From: Mesostigma viride
Taxonomy: Eukaryota; Streptophyta; Mesostigmatophyceae; Mesostigmatales; Mesostigmataceae
Assembly (NCBI GenBank): GCA_009746045.1
Contig: RPFO01000050.1
Coordinates: 2,973,216 to 3,037,215 of the forward strand
Direction of reading: 5' to 3'
DNA: 64,000 nt
This document shows, piece by piece, positions 29,819 to 52,359 of this stretch. A program made the position numbers and the translations under genes. The notes under the pieces are model-generated. The model did no database searches. It saw only the letters and a list, made by a program, of their open reading frames with translations, and was not told the origin of the DNA. The number at the start of each line of letters is the position of its first letter. Position 1 is the first letter of the stretch.

Positions 29819-32800
29819 CTAGGAGGTAGGGTGGGAGCCACGGAAGAATGGCTTTTTGGAATAGGCCTCTTCACACTGTGCAGTTGCACTACGAGGCTGC
29901 TTGCCTTTGCGACTAGCTGCTCTATCCGGCTCGCAAGCACTGCGGTGCCTCCTAAGCTGAAGCCCGTGGACCTTAGGCCTTCCCCGCGGCTTTGCGATTG
30001 GTGGGTTGCCCATAACAAGGGCTGTTGGGTTGGCGCAGATGTTGCTTGCGCATTGACTGGGAGTGGGTGCTGAGCTACATCGGTTGTGCGGGCCGGGGTT
30101 GTGGCTGGAAGACCGGGGTTTGTCGGAAACACACATCTCAATTCCACGCTCTATATGCTGCATGATTTCCACTTCCTTACGGGACTCGACCGCCAATTGA
30201 ACAAGGCGGCGGCTAAGGGCTATCAAGTTGGCATAGTTTTGGTGTCACCTCCACGTTGGAGGGGGGGTTGGGTCAACAACCAAGTGGGGTGTAGGATGCT
30301 GCGGCCTTGTCATCGCTTTGAAAGACTCATTGCGCATATTTGCCTGATCTAAAGGCAACAACCACTTCTGGTGGACACCTGCAACGGCAGAGCCTTTGCT
30401 TGAAGCCACACAGCAATTAGCTCACAGCAAGCACGTGCCTGCAAGGGAGGCCATGTGGACAAACAATTTGACAACTGCAAGCAATGGGGTGCTTGTCGCT
30501 GCAAGAGTAACATCCTTGACACTTACCGTAGGCTCATCCTCCTTCAGTTGTTCTCGGCGAGCTGGCCCCCAGAGCTTCTGGAGATAACTTTACCTCACCA
30601 GTTGCCATCATACACGGGACCAACTATGTAATGAAACGCCATTTGCTAACTGGATTTTCAGCTGTCAAAGCATATTTGGCTAACTTTGTCTCAGCATCAA
30701 CCAAGACGGTGGGCTAATGGACTGATGCGGTTCAGTGGTGCTTAGATCGACGGTAAAGCTCATCTTCATGTGACTCCGCACGCGTTGCCACAAATCAGCC
30801 AGCAACAACAGGGAGCTCCTCCAACTGCGTGGTTTTGGTCCACAACGGTTTTTTATCGCGTTGTGCGTGACCCTCGGACCTTTGGAAGCTCATCCAAATG
30901 TTAGTCACCCAAGTAAAGCGGCGGGCCCTTTACGCGCGGTGTCATACAGCTTGTCCATGTGAAGACCGCTCACATTGGGCGGGTGGATACAACAAGTCAA
31001 ACACCTGGTTGTAGCCATCACTACCAGCAGCCACAAATCGCGCATCCTCAGCAATCTTTGGCTCTGCAGCTGGGTACAAAGGACGCTGTTTACCACCTTC
31101 GCAAGTTGTGTGTTGAAGATCTATGAAGGAAGTATACCCAGGAAAACGATTCTGAAAGTTCTCCACCGGGCTTTGTTGTAGGTTACGTACTCGTCCCAGA
31201 AGATGTTCGCAATATCAGTCGCTAGCGACAACACTCATCGCTTCGACGCACCTCGCAACACACGCATGCCGTTCTCCATCGTCCAGCTGAGGAGAGGCCA
31301 CAACGCATATCTCCACTTCATTTGCCACTGAAGCTGGGCAAATGGTACATCGCATCTTCTCCAGGGATCGCGTCCCTCCACACAATAGTGCATTGCCTGT
31401 GAAGCGACAACAAGTCACAGAGCGACAACAAGAACATGTACAGAAAAGTTACACCTATGTTGGCGTAATTCATCGATGCACAACAAAAAGCCCCTTGGGC
31501 ACACGACATAGAAAGCGAGTTAGCCAACTGAAACTAAGTGTGTGAGATAAATATCTTGTCAAACTTGTATAATATATAGATAATACTTATATTCTTGACG
31601 TAGCGGTGTATGTAGCTTCTAAAAGGGAGGGAGGGGGGGTGGGAGGGGGTGGAGGAGGGGGAATGTAAGCAACCTGAGGTACTTGGAACTGCAAGGTTAC
31701 TTGCGAAATTCGGCCGAACGAGGCGAAGCAGGCAGCATGTTGGCAAGGCGGCAAGGCCTTGTGTAGCAAGCGGCGGGTGAAGTGAGTAATGGGCTGCTGG
31801 CAACCGGTGTTGCGGCGGTAAACAGGAGCATAGCTTGGATGGCGGGAATGGGCATGTGAGAATATCTCTAGTTGGTTGGGCACAAGCATGACTTGTGTAT
31901 GGCCTATTGACCAATGTGATACTATTCCCCCTGATGAGGGCGGCGAACACGTGCTACCCGGCATGTTGGGGGGCTAAGCCACAGGCAAAACTAGTTGGCG
32001 AGAAAATCAGATATGTAATGAACCTTTGATTGTTTCATGAAAAGGTTGAGAAGGTTTAAGGTTTAGATGCATTTCGGGTGACACATGCATTTGGGCCTAA
32101 AAATGCAATGGTGACACCGCTTTGGTAGACCTTGCATGACACATAAAAAAACGTGGTTTGCATCACTGTTTAAAACTTGTTGTGCTGATGATGCATAATG
32201 GTAAGCCACGGAGGCGAAACACTTGTACACTAATTGCTTGGATAATCAAAGTGTGGCAGAGCTGTGGGTGTCCATCACGCGGCTCTTTACAAGTGTTGCG
32301 GTGGTAAATTGGATTGAACAGTACGTACCGTTCCTCCCCACACGCAAGGTCGGCCCTCCATGATACGTAGGGTGGGTCTTGACTTCAAGTAGGACGCCAC
32401 ATCGTACTTCATGTCTTGTCAGCCATGAAACCCAACCCCTGCACAAAGCATCCGTCGTCGCTGCAAACCGACTGTCGTCTTGTGAGACCGCCGTGGGGCA
32501 TGATGTCATGGTAGCATCCGGAAGCGTCCAGAAAATCTGACTTGGCAGTTGACTCGTGCATGATGCCGTAGCCAAACGCACACGAGTTAATCAGATCTTC
32601 TGTACAGCTAGGCAGACTCGCGGCGCAGGTGCGCAATGCTTCTATCACACGAGCGTGTCCGCATTTGAAACCAAAGTGGCCAGCGACATCGCTTTCAAAC
32701 ATACCAAGACGGCGGCAAGCAGGCTGGCTGTCAACGTCCGAGCGCAACATGTCATCCTTTTCAACGTGCGCATTCAACATGCGAGGATGACGAGGGACAT

Positions 32801-35690
32801 GACCAGCCTGGAGGTAGGGCAGGTTGGACCAATGGGCCAACGTGCGGCATTTGGGGCCCCAATACTTCTGGGGAAGGAGAAAGGACCTGCAAAAAATCTC
32901 TGTCAAGTGCTCACGGCTGCGAAGATCGGTTTGGTTGCGTAGCCGCACAATGCCAGGTAAAACTTCTCCCACGCAGCTTCGTCACCGAAGCAACGCCTCA
33001 TGTTCTTTGTCACATTCATGATGAAAGAGGTGGATATACAAAGATAATGAGTGATTCCTCGCTTTGTAATCGCCAAGCCCATGGCCTGGTCTTTCGTCGG
33101 TGATGGCAACCTTTCGGCAAGTGCCCATCATGCACTCAGCGAACTGGTCCCATATCCAGCCAAATGCCTGCTCGTGCTCCGACCTGTTAGGGCAACTCCA
33201 TAAACATGTCATTTTTCCCGTAAGGAGACACACCCGTGAAGAAGATTAGCTTCATGCCATGATTATTCGTGCCGTGGGTCGCGTCAACAGAAACCGCCTG
33301 GAATCACAAGCCATGGCATAACGATCCCTCATGTCCCCCGTCGCGTTAGAAAAAGAAGGTTTGAGCCGGTTGTTGCCATCAACAGCATGCTTCAGTAGAA
33401 ACGAGGATCGGCATCTTGCTGGGCATAGCAACCAGGAGACCAACTTCGACGCAGACGACAAGTTATCTTCAGGAGACGCCGCAGGAAATTCCTGACATCG
33501 CTATCAATCCACTGCGGTTTTCCCCAAATTCCTTATCGATCATGTCAGGATTGTTGGCAGGTCGACCCCGCTCTTCCTGCACAACAATATCCTTGCTTCA
33601 CCTCATCAGGCAGCTTTCGAAGCATGGGGTCCAAGAGAGCAGCAATGGTCCCGGGACGTCTTAGCTCATGATTGTGGCCAGTGGGAAGGTGCCCTGGCTT
33701 TAAGGCTTGTCACGGCCATGGGTATTTTGTGACATAAAACATCCCATCCTTCCGCTTGCAATCACAACTCGCCACTCACAATTCGTCTTCTTGGATGTTG
33801 TCTGTTTTTTTGCCTTGATGATTAGCTTACACCGCAACCATCGCACAAGAATTTCCGGCGCTCTGTTCTGCTCTGAGCCACGTAGCGGGCGCATAACGCG
33901 AAGGCTCCATGCTCACCATGATCAGCCCATGAATTGATTGCGGCACGAGCGGCGACCCAGGATTCCCAAGGCCCGTCGGCATATTCTTGGCAAGATCGCA
34001 ATCCCCTCCTATGTCCCGTGGAGCGTCCCTGTGCAATGAGACACAATAGCAAGTGTAGTTGTGTGAACAGACTAAGTGAGACAGCAAACAACATGGAATG
34101 AGTTCGAGCAACGTTTATCAACCTTAACCTCGGGACCTAATAAACAACCCATAACCGTAGCCGACCATTAAACCGTTCACCCACTGGGTTACTTGAGACG
34201 GTGAGAGGCTAACTAACCCCTTATTTGATGCATACAACATTAAATTAATAGGTATATTTATACACAAACTAATTTCATGGGGTCATGTTAATCGAGAGGC
34301 GCATCAACACTGATGCGCGCATTCTTCTAACAAACAATTACCTTGCGCACGGGGCAGTCCAGTAAGGCGGCCGTTGGGGGGGGCTGAGGCCCCGGCGCGG
34401 GGCGCGACGCAGCCCCGCTGTTGGGACCGGGGCAGCTCGCAAAGCCGCTGCCGCTGGTGCGCTGCCAGGGATGCGATTGTCAGCGCCGGCACGGATGTGC
34501 CAGGCTCGCTGCTGAGCGGGGACAGTGGCTGCAGGCAAGGCACGCAAACGACGCAGTTTGGTCCACATGGGTGCCTTAGTCCGAAAGCCAAGTGTTTACT
34601 CATACCTAACGCACGCATCATCACACGATGAACATAATGATGTCAGGTTGCATGCCGCGTGCCCAGGGGGGCTGTCTCTTCTAACAAGCAATTACCTTGC
34701 GCACGACAGTCGGTAAGGCGGCCGTTGGGGGGGGCTGAGCCCAGGCGCGGGCGCGACGCCAGCCCCGCTGTTGGGACCGGGCAGCTGCAAGCCGCTGCCG
34801 GTGGTGCGGCTGCCAGGGATGCGATTGTGCAGCGGCCCGGGCACGGGATTGTGCCAGGCTCGCTGTCTGAGCGGGGACAGTGCGCTGCAGGCAAGGCACG
34901 CAAACGACGCAGGTTTGGTCCACATGGGTGCCTTAGTCCGAAAGCCAGGTGCTTACTCCCATACCTAACGCACGCATCATCACAACGATGTAACATAATG
35001 ATGTCAGGGTTGGCATGCCGCGTGGCCCAAGGGGGCTGTCTCTCTAACAAGCATCTATTTGCGACGGGTTCAGGCTCGTAAGGCCTTAGTGTGACCGGGG
35101 CATTGAGAGCAGCCCCGCGGCCACGCGGAGTAAGTGTGGACCGTTGGGCAGGGGGGCTAGCCGGCACGCGCGGCACGAGCCAACCGCTGTTGGGACCGGG
35201 GCAGCTCGCAAAAGCGCCGCTGTTGAGCAGGATGGCGCGGCCAGGCAAATGACGCAGGTTTGATCCGCATAAGAGAGCTCGCAGTGCCGCAGACAGAATG
35301 ATCGAGTCGCGTAACACCTTTACACTAGCACGAGGTTCAGGAGTAGGCTCATAGTAATGCGAAAAAAATTGCTTGGTCAAATCCATAAAAAACCGAGCCA
35401 TCACTGCCTTTCCATTACCTGGTTTCCCTTTCGCCTTGAAGCCGTGGCGCCGGTGTCTTGGCACAATCTGGCAGTAGTACTTCCCTTGTATGCTTTCCAG
35501 ACAAGTCTTGATGGCGCCGAGTTGTCTATTGAGTTAGACCCGCTTGGTGCACCATCGTTTGTTCGTTCGACCCATGCATTTCAACGCCACTGGTCGAGCT
35601 TGTGGGGATGGCGGCGAAGAGGAAGATGGATGCCCATGATTCGCCTTGAAGCTGGAGTCGGAGTGGCTGCTGGTGGTCATCGATCTCGCA
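29819..35690 (-). pseudogene. MULE transposase in the noisy copy, frameshifted throughout
   Basis: Counterparts of three exons can be placed at 35,690-35,419, 34,028-32,329 and 31,396-29,819, each broken many times by 1-2 bp indels. Splice sites and motif fragments are still recognisable (for example MGLPCRH-type and HNHEL-type regions in scattered frames). The damage is spread evenly through coding and non-coding DNA alike, so it looks like base-calling error, not relaxed selection. Confidence 0.75.
34320..35235. repeat. 362-bp tandem repeats, noisy copy
   Basis: The same tandem units as 24,776-25,665, with many small indels. Confidence 0.75.
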
Positions 35691-36404
35691 CTGCCCGGCC
35701 CCCGGTGCACCGAAGAAGACACATAGATCCATACACATACAAGATCATGAATTAAGCGCAACCTTTGTCCTCAAAGGGGACCAGGAAAAAAAAAAAAAAG
35801 GTAACCTCGAGGGGGGCCAAAACAAATGTACTAACTTATTGTAGCCCAACTGGTTAAACGCAAGTCCGCAGAGGAACGGTGCCACATGAAAAGGTGCAAA
35901 TTTGTGGCCACAAGTGCAATACACCCTAGTACAACGAGCGGATAATACGGCAATACCTGAGTTAGCTATGCCTGCCATGCTTTTTCTATTTCCTAACACC
36001 CACAGTTGGGGGATCATAGTCATTGACAATTTCTCCCCGTTGCTTTTTATGCTGCATATCCAACTATATCTGAGTAAGAGGGGTCGAGCGGATGACGCCG
36101 ACATGGTTTGCATATACCTTCATAGTGGCTTCAAATCGTCATATTCTTGAAGCGCGGTCAGTTCAGCCCACAGAACCTTACGTACGTCTTACCAAGGTAC
36201 ATGCACGGTGGGGACGCGGTCGGCCGGTCGGGTTTGCCTGCTTTCTTTACCCAACCAGGGACATGTTCGTGATTTTCTTGCAGCGCTGGAAGATCAGTCC
36301 CGGGAAGAACCGCCTGCGACCCCTGGACCGTTCCGTTCCAACGATACCTGTGACTCTTCAGCATCAACGGTACGAATAGCACGAACCCGCCCACGTGCTT
36401 GGCC

Positions 36405-36515
36405 GCCATACCCGTTCCTAGTCATGCCATGCTCCTTCCTAGTCATGCCATGGTCGTTCCGAGTCATGCCATGGTCGTTCCTAGTCATGTCACTCCCGTT
36501 CCTAGTCATGCCATT
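36405..36515. repeat. 21-bp minisatellite, short array (assembly copy 2)
   Basis: The same sequence as 17,181-17,291. Confidence 0.9.
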
Positions 36516-36963
36516 AATTAATTAATTAATTAAAATGATAGCTCCGTTGGGAGCATATGTAACACATAGCCCTGAGAAAAGGGCATCTATGGGTTTGTAA
36601 TACAATCAGGGCTACAACCTGCAGGTGGAGGATGTACAACTGTCACCTGCTCTGGGTGCACAAGGTGCACCTGCACCGCCATGATGGTTCATGCCTCCTT
36701 AACAAGCACAGGCACCCAGGGGGGGGCTTGAGGAGAGGGCCTAGAAGGCCTGCATGACATATGGGGTGGAGGGTATGTGGCTAGGCTATAGCTGGTGTAC
36801 ACATGGCATCTCAGCAGAGAGTAACTCCCTGCATAGGCATCGCATGGCTAAATTCTTAATGCATCATCCATGGGAGGTCCCATTGTAGGCTGGGCGCGGC
36901 TAAATACTGAAAGCATCATCCATGGGGGCCATTATGGGCGCACATGCGCGTGGGCCACGTCAT

Positions 36964-37774
36964 GCCATACCCGTTCCTAGTCATGCCATGGCCGTTCCTA
37001 GTCATGCCATGGTCGTTCCGAGTCATGCCATACCCGTTCCTAGTCATGCCATGCCCGTTCCTAGTCATGCCATACTCGTTACTAGTCATGCCATGCCCGT
37101 TCCTAGTCATGCCATACCCGTTCCTAGTCATGCCATACCCGTTCCTAGTCATGCCATACCCGTTCCTAGTCATGCCATGCCCGTTCCTAGTCATGCCATG
37201 GCCGTTCCTAGTCATGCCATGCCCGTTCCTAGTCATGCCACACCCGTTCCTAGTCATGCCATGCCCGTTCCTAGTCATGCCATACCCGTTCCTAGTCATG
37301 CCATACCCGTTCCTAGTCATGCCATACCCGTTCCTAGTCATGCTGTACACGCTCCTAGTCATGCCACACCCGTTCCTAGTCATGCCATACCCGTTCCTAG
37401 TCATGCCATGGTCGTTCCGAGTCATGCCATACCCGTTCCGAGTCATGACATACTCATTCCTAGTCATGCCATACCCGTTCCTAGTCATGCTGTACCCGTT
37501 CCTAGTCATGCCATGGTCGTTCCGAGTCATGCCATACCCGTTCCGAGTCATGACATACTCATTCCTAGTCATGCCATACCCGTTCCTAGTCATGTTGTAC
37601 ACGTTCCTAGTCATGCCACACCCGTTCCTAGTCATGCCATGCCCGTTCCTAGTCATGCCATGCTCTTTCCTAGTCATGCCATACCTGTTCCTACTTCCTA
37701 GTCATGCCATACCCGTTCCTAGTCATGCTGTACACGTTCCTAGTCATGCCATGCCCGTTCCTACTCATGTCATG
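36964..37774. repeat. 21-bp minisatellite, long array (assembly copy 2)
   Basis: The same sequence as 17,740-18,550, with no difference that I noticed. Confidence 0.92.
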
Positions 37775-39434
37775 GTTTTTACCTGTATGTCCTCTGCCCT
37801 TGGTGCCAGCGTTCTGTGAGCACCTCAATGTATGGTCTGTCGTGAGAACAATAATGGCAGTCTAGCCAACGTCGATACGTTCGAGTTGGGCTCATAGTTA
37901 GTTGGTTGTTGTCGACCCACACAATAGCTGTTGCTTGTGTTAATTGGGAAATGTGTTTTATTGCAGCTGAACATGTATCAAGCTTCATTGCAATCTAGCT
38001 GTCGCGAACGATTCCTCTAAATCATCTTTAGTGGTGATAGGTACCATTCGAGTGCCAACGGTGGAGACGTACAGGTTCTCACATAGAGGTGGGTTAACTC
38101 GTAACAGTGCTATCAATTGCGTGCGATAAGAACGTGACTGCACCACGTGAACAAGAGACAATTATCAATATTATAATTAACAAACATCACGTGAGCATTA
38201 TTAAGTTTACATCATTTGCAGGTTGTTGCTTAGCACGCTTATAGACCATGTACCCCCTCTCACGGACATTTAATTAATTAATTAATACCACGTGACTGCG
38301 TGAGCAGTATCCTCATGAAGGGAATGGATGACATGCGAAAGAAACTATCTAAGCACGGGTAGCAGGATTGTGGGCCCCGCGGCCGGTGGCACTGTGCCGA
38401 CCGTAGCGGGTTACCCGAGGTGCCCCTACCGGACATTAATTAATTAATTAATAGACACGTGACTGCGTCACGTGAGCATAAGTCCTCAGTGGGAGGGGAA
38501 CATGGGATGGAATGGATGGTATAAGCTATCTAGGTCCTAGTTACAGGGGTGTGGGCACCGCGGCCCGAATCGCTATGAATGCCATACTTGGTCACACGCG
38601 GAGCCCCCACAGACTTGGGGGTGGTCTCCTTCATCACTACTTGCCATCTATCCTTGCGCACCATCTGCCTTAATATTACAGACTACCGGACATGTGTTAC
38701 GTGATCTCCCAACGGAGTAACGCTTCAATTCAATGCAACTAATACGTTAGACAGTATAATATTATCGTGACATGCATCACGTGAGCATAATGAATGCAAT
38801 ATCAAAGCGACTACCGGCGCAGGCCAGAAATCTGGAGAATATGTCAATATCAACAAGTACTAGGAGCATAGAGTGTACGCATTATGACTGTCCTGGTTAG
38901 CCTTGTACTCAGACCCTACGTGGATCATGCCACGACAAATGAGGGTCGTACACACAACTCTTGGTTTAGCTCCGAGACCATGCAGTCATTGGCAAACTTT
39001 GGAATTACCTCTTTCTCGATACTGTGCCAAAATTCCAAAACAAAAGAGGTGGTAGCCCAACATTGCATGTGACGACTGAAATCACTTTTTAGGTGTTAAA
39101 ATTATATGAGTAAATATTTTAATCCATTAATTCATGCTCCATGCATCACCATCCCACCAGCATTTTGTATTGAAATTCATGACTAAGGTGTAGATGAATT
39201 GGAAAACGTTGAGAGCACTGTTTATCAAACCCAAATCAATCACAATTGAATTATGAACATGTTATGTTGTCTCTTTGATGTTGCTAAAATGAAAATGCAA
39301 TTATTTTATCCATGCTTTAATACAATAACAACATTTTAACTCATCCGCCGGACATGGCACCACCCAAGGGCAGCTATCTCGTGACCGAGTGGTACAATGG
39401 ACAAGGCTGGGATGGACTAATTGAAGGGGATGAA

Positions 39435-48917
<9,483 letters not shown>

Positions 48918-48985
48918 GATGATAGTGCCTATGAAATGAAATCGCAAGCCGCGACGTTCTTCACGAGGATTGCAGTCGGCTAGTT

Positions 48986-49322
48986 GCGGCCATGATCACC
49001 AGAGGTCGCATCGGCGAATTTGACCCAAGTCCTGCTTGCTCAAAATTTGGCGCCTTTTGCAAGCCACACTTTTACGTCGGTTGGAGTTTTACGCCGCACC
49101 AGTGGGTAGCTGTCAAGTCGCGCCGCGCCCAGCCTTGCGCACTCCCAGCCTCGCGCACTCCCCAGCCTTGCGCACGCCAGCCTTGCGCACGCTGCGCCGC
49201 GCCCAGCCTTGTGCATCGTCTGAAGAAATCAGTGTCTGATGTTTACAAAAACTCTTTTTTTGGGCCTGTACGAGGTCGATTCGTACATAATTACGCGTAC
49301 ATATATTGTAACCACTACGGTA
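48986..49322 (-). repeat. MULE right terminal inverted repeat
   Basis: This is the reverse complement match to 15,763-16,540 without its insert. About 130 bp of the core (GTTTACAAAAACTC through the CGCGCCCAGCCTTG repeats, about 49,130-49,260) is close to identical; the rest is diverged. Its inner edge is about 70 bp from the start codon at 48,917, so it probably contains the gene's promoter. Confidence 0.75.
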
Positions 49323-51498
49323 GTTTCACTAATTGCAGACAGGTGTTTTTTATTACAGATCAGTCGGGATTCTTAGTTCGATGCGTCAGACCATGGTCAG
49401 ACAGCGGTTTTTCCTATCGAAATCTGATTCGTTTGGTCAGATTCCTGTTTCCGTCACGCCCTTTACGGAACATGATTGTGCGAAATTTTGGCGCGGACAA
49501 GACGTGAACGTCTGTGTAACGTCCGGGGAAAGCGATGCGCGCATTTTTTTTTTCCCTAGCATGGTGGGCATGGCGTCGTGAATTCAGGCTGCTCGGCATG
49601 TCGGAGGACTAGGCCAATAATATGGCGGAAAATTTTCTGTTTCATGAGGTCACTGATTTGTTTTCATGTAATCGGCATGGGCGTTTTCATGTCATTAATC
49701 AGAGCGAATTTTCTGTCCTCTGGAATAATTAATATATATAAGAAAAGGAATTCATGTTGGCGGCAGTGGCTGACAAGTTTTGCGGACTAAACTTATCGTA
49801 GTCATACCGTTAACGTTGCTAGAAGTGGATTGAAAGCTTTGACAACCGGGGGTTGGCACTTTTCCGGTTTGTCTCGGTAAGTAATTACATGATGCATGCG
49901 CGATCGAAGTAACGCTCATCCGCCTGCATGGGAGGCCGGCTTTTCTTGCGTCCCCTGGGCGAAAGATTTACAAGGGTTAGGTACAGTTTGTCGGGCGACG
50001 GTATCTGCTCTGTTTTTTGTGCTGTACGGGCTCCTCGTTGTGAGCTTTTTGCGCCAAACTTTGCAGTTTCGCCTGGTCGTTTGCCCCCTAGCCTGCGCAT
50101 GCTCGAGTAAAGTTCAATATGTCCCTGGCAATTTTAGATTGCTTTCGTTGGCAGGTACGCCAGATTATGGTTCATAAGGACAGTAATAGAGCTTGGTTTT
50201 GAAACGGGCTTTTTGTTAGAATATTGCGCGTATTTCTTGTGCATGACGAGAGACCAAACCTTAGCAGCGGCATGAGCTAGTGCGCCTCGCTAGGAGCTGA
50301 AAATCTGCCTAACGCTTTACATTTTCACACGCAGGAAAGGAAGCGCGATAGTGATCACATGTTTGACATGTTTTGTTAGAGTAAATGTATGTAGGTATCG
50401 GTTACCATGGGTTCATTTCAGTACTCACCCTTGAGGAGGAGACTTGCAGCCTAACATCATATGGCAAGGCAGCCAAGCTAGCCATGGCTGGCAATATGGT
50501 TTACAACAAGCTATACCTTGCATACATGATTTATTGATTGCATTCCATTATCCCTTTGTCTTTGGGCATGTTGGATAGCGTACTGAGGTCATTTTACAAG
50601 GTTTTGTTGCGTTCAGTATTTTCTTTTGTGGCACACAGCTTTCACTTTAACAGCTGGAATAAATATGGGAACCGCTAGATAGTTAGTCATGTGATGCATA
50701 CAACATTATTGCTCTGCAGCCTTTTACAGCACGTCGTGCCATGCCCTAGGGAACGTGAGGGCATACGTTGCCCTGAGAGTCTTGCCACCCCTTTTCGTAC
50801 ACTGACTGAGTTGGCATGGTTGTGGGCGTATTCCATGATGCATGAAGTGATCCTGTGTGCAAACACCGTCTGAAATGAATTAGCATCTGCCCAGATGGTA
50901 ATCTAAACCAATCTAAACCAACTGCCCTTGTTTGTTCTACGTTAGGATCTCCTCAAACTTTCATCATGTCTAGTTTTTCACGCATTTCTTGGTAACTTGT
51001 TCATGCATTTCTTGGTAGCTTGCACACGTGCCTTTCTTGCAAAAGGAGATCCTAATGTGGCCACTGCATGGCCACGTAGAGTAACTAAATAAGCTAGGAA
51101 TTCATCATGGATGTGAAAGAATTAAGTGAGGGTAATAGGTGATTAATTGAGTAACTGGTTGTTCATTGTTGACTAGCTGATGAATGACTAACTTTACACA
51201 TGCAATGCTGGCTTGCTGGCCCATACCACTAATTGCATGCACAATCATGAAACATCGTGAAGAGTCAATGATAGACACTTTACTAGGCACTTACATCGTT
51301 TGCTAGTTTATGGTTCAGGAGCTTATAACTGGAGAGGTTACGCCCTGCTATCAAGTGAGACAACTACATTCAATTGTCTCCTTGATATTCAATCACTATC
51401 GAATCGCTGGCCTGCGCTGGTTGTCTCCTTGATATTCAATATCCCTGAGGACTAATGCTCACGTGACGTAGTTACGTTAAAAGAGTCAAGTATTCTTG
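49323..51498. other. No supportable gene
   Basis: Open frames are short and unremarkable. A small inverted repeat (GTTAGGATCTCC at 50,941 against GGAGATCCTAAT at 51,045) encloses about 90 bp and could be a miniature element. Two copies of TTGTCTCCTTGATATTCAAT lie at 51,375-51,440, followed by the CACGTG-containing fragment shared with 19,230. Confidence 0.5.
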
Positions 51499-52085
51499 TG
51501 TTACGTCCCTGCCCAGACACACCTAGCCTGAGCTACGTAGCGAAAGACCCTTCTCGCCGGAATTAGGAATAATCCAAGATAGCCTAAAGTAGGTTGCGCT
51601 TCACGACGTGAGTCGTGAGATATCTGGCATCACGGCTTAATGCCAAGCTTTAGAATTATACACACTTATATTGGCTAGCAATACCAATTACAAATGGATA
51701 GTGCCCCGGGCTCAATGTGTAGGCGTATTCGCACTTATCATTCATTAAACCAAGAGGACGAGACTCTCGTCCTCGGACCAATTTAACCTAGGTTGGTTGC
51801 GGCGCAGATACACGCCAATTTCCTTAGAACAATCCGAGTCACTCATTCCACGTAGGATCCGGGCCGACATCGACCCTCAACTATAGGATCCACGCCTAGA
51901 ACCACTGACGGACTCAGAACCGGCGCGGCGCCACAGCGCCGGCCCCTAAAAGGACAACCTAGGACCAAAATAACTAGTCCACTTCACACAATAGCCAAGG
52001 TCCATAAAACCCAAGTCCAATAGACCAAACAGCCTTAGTAATTTATTCCATTGTTACGTCCGGCCAAAAGGGCAGGGACGTAACA
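51499..52085 (-). repeat. 3' LTR of a Ty3/gypsy retrotransposon (587 bp)
   Basis: The segment begins TGTTACGTCCCTGCCC and ends GGGCAGGGACGTAACA: a 16-bp perfect inverted terminus with the canonical TG...CA ends of an LTR. It is preceded on the minus strand by a purine-rich tract and by the coding region of a minus-strand element. The matching 5' LTR lies outside the window. Confidence 0.8.
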
Positions 52086-52098
52086 CTCCTCCCCCCCC
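52086..52098 (-). other. Polypurine tract next to the 3' LTR
   Basis: The minus strand reads GGGGGGGGAGGAG directly before the LTR start. This is the expected primer site for plus-strand DNA synthesis, and it fixes the element's orientation. Confidence 0.75.
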
Positions 52099-52359
52099 AT
52101 GGGGGTCGGTAGTCCCTACCGTACAAGTTAGATTTGGAAAAACAACACTACTATAAGAGTACTATGTCCCAACCTCGGTTCACCCGCAGGTTAGTAATGC
52201 CAGTTCCTCTAGAAGTTGATACACAGGCCCAACTCTGACGTAGTAGTAAGACTCTGATGGTGACTGGATCAATCCGCTATTCGTCACGAAAAACTATTCT
52301 AACCACTTTAGCGTCCGCCGCTAGTGGCACGTCGCTGCGACAGGACTTCAGTGAGGGCC

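Larger units (their letters stand above)
28850..35963. repeat. Indel-ridden partial third copy of the 12.1-kb block (probable assembly filler)
   Basis: The segment aligns along its length to 19,231-26,380 of copy 1 but is full of single-base insertions and deletions, often in homopolymers. I count about eight differences in the first 220 bases. Every coding exon it carries is frameshifted repeatedly. It is the 12.1-kb block less about 2.5 kb from each side. This pattern fits raw long-read sequence used to bridge two overlapping contigs better than it fits an aged duplicate. Confidence 0.85.
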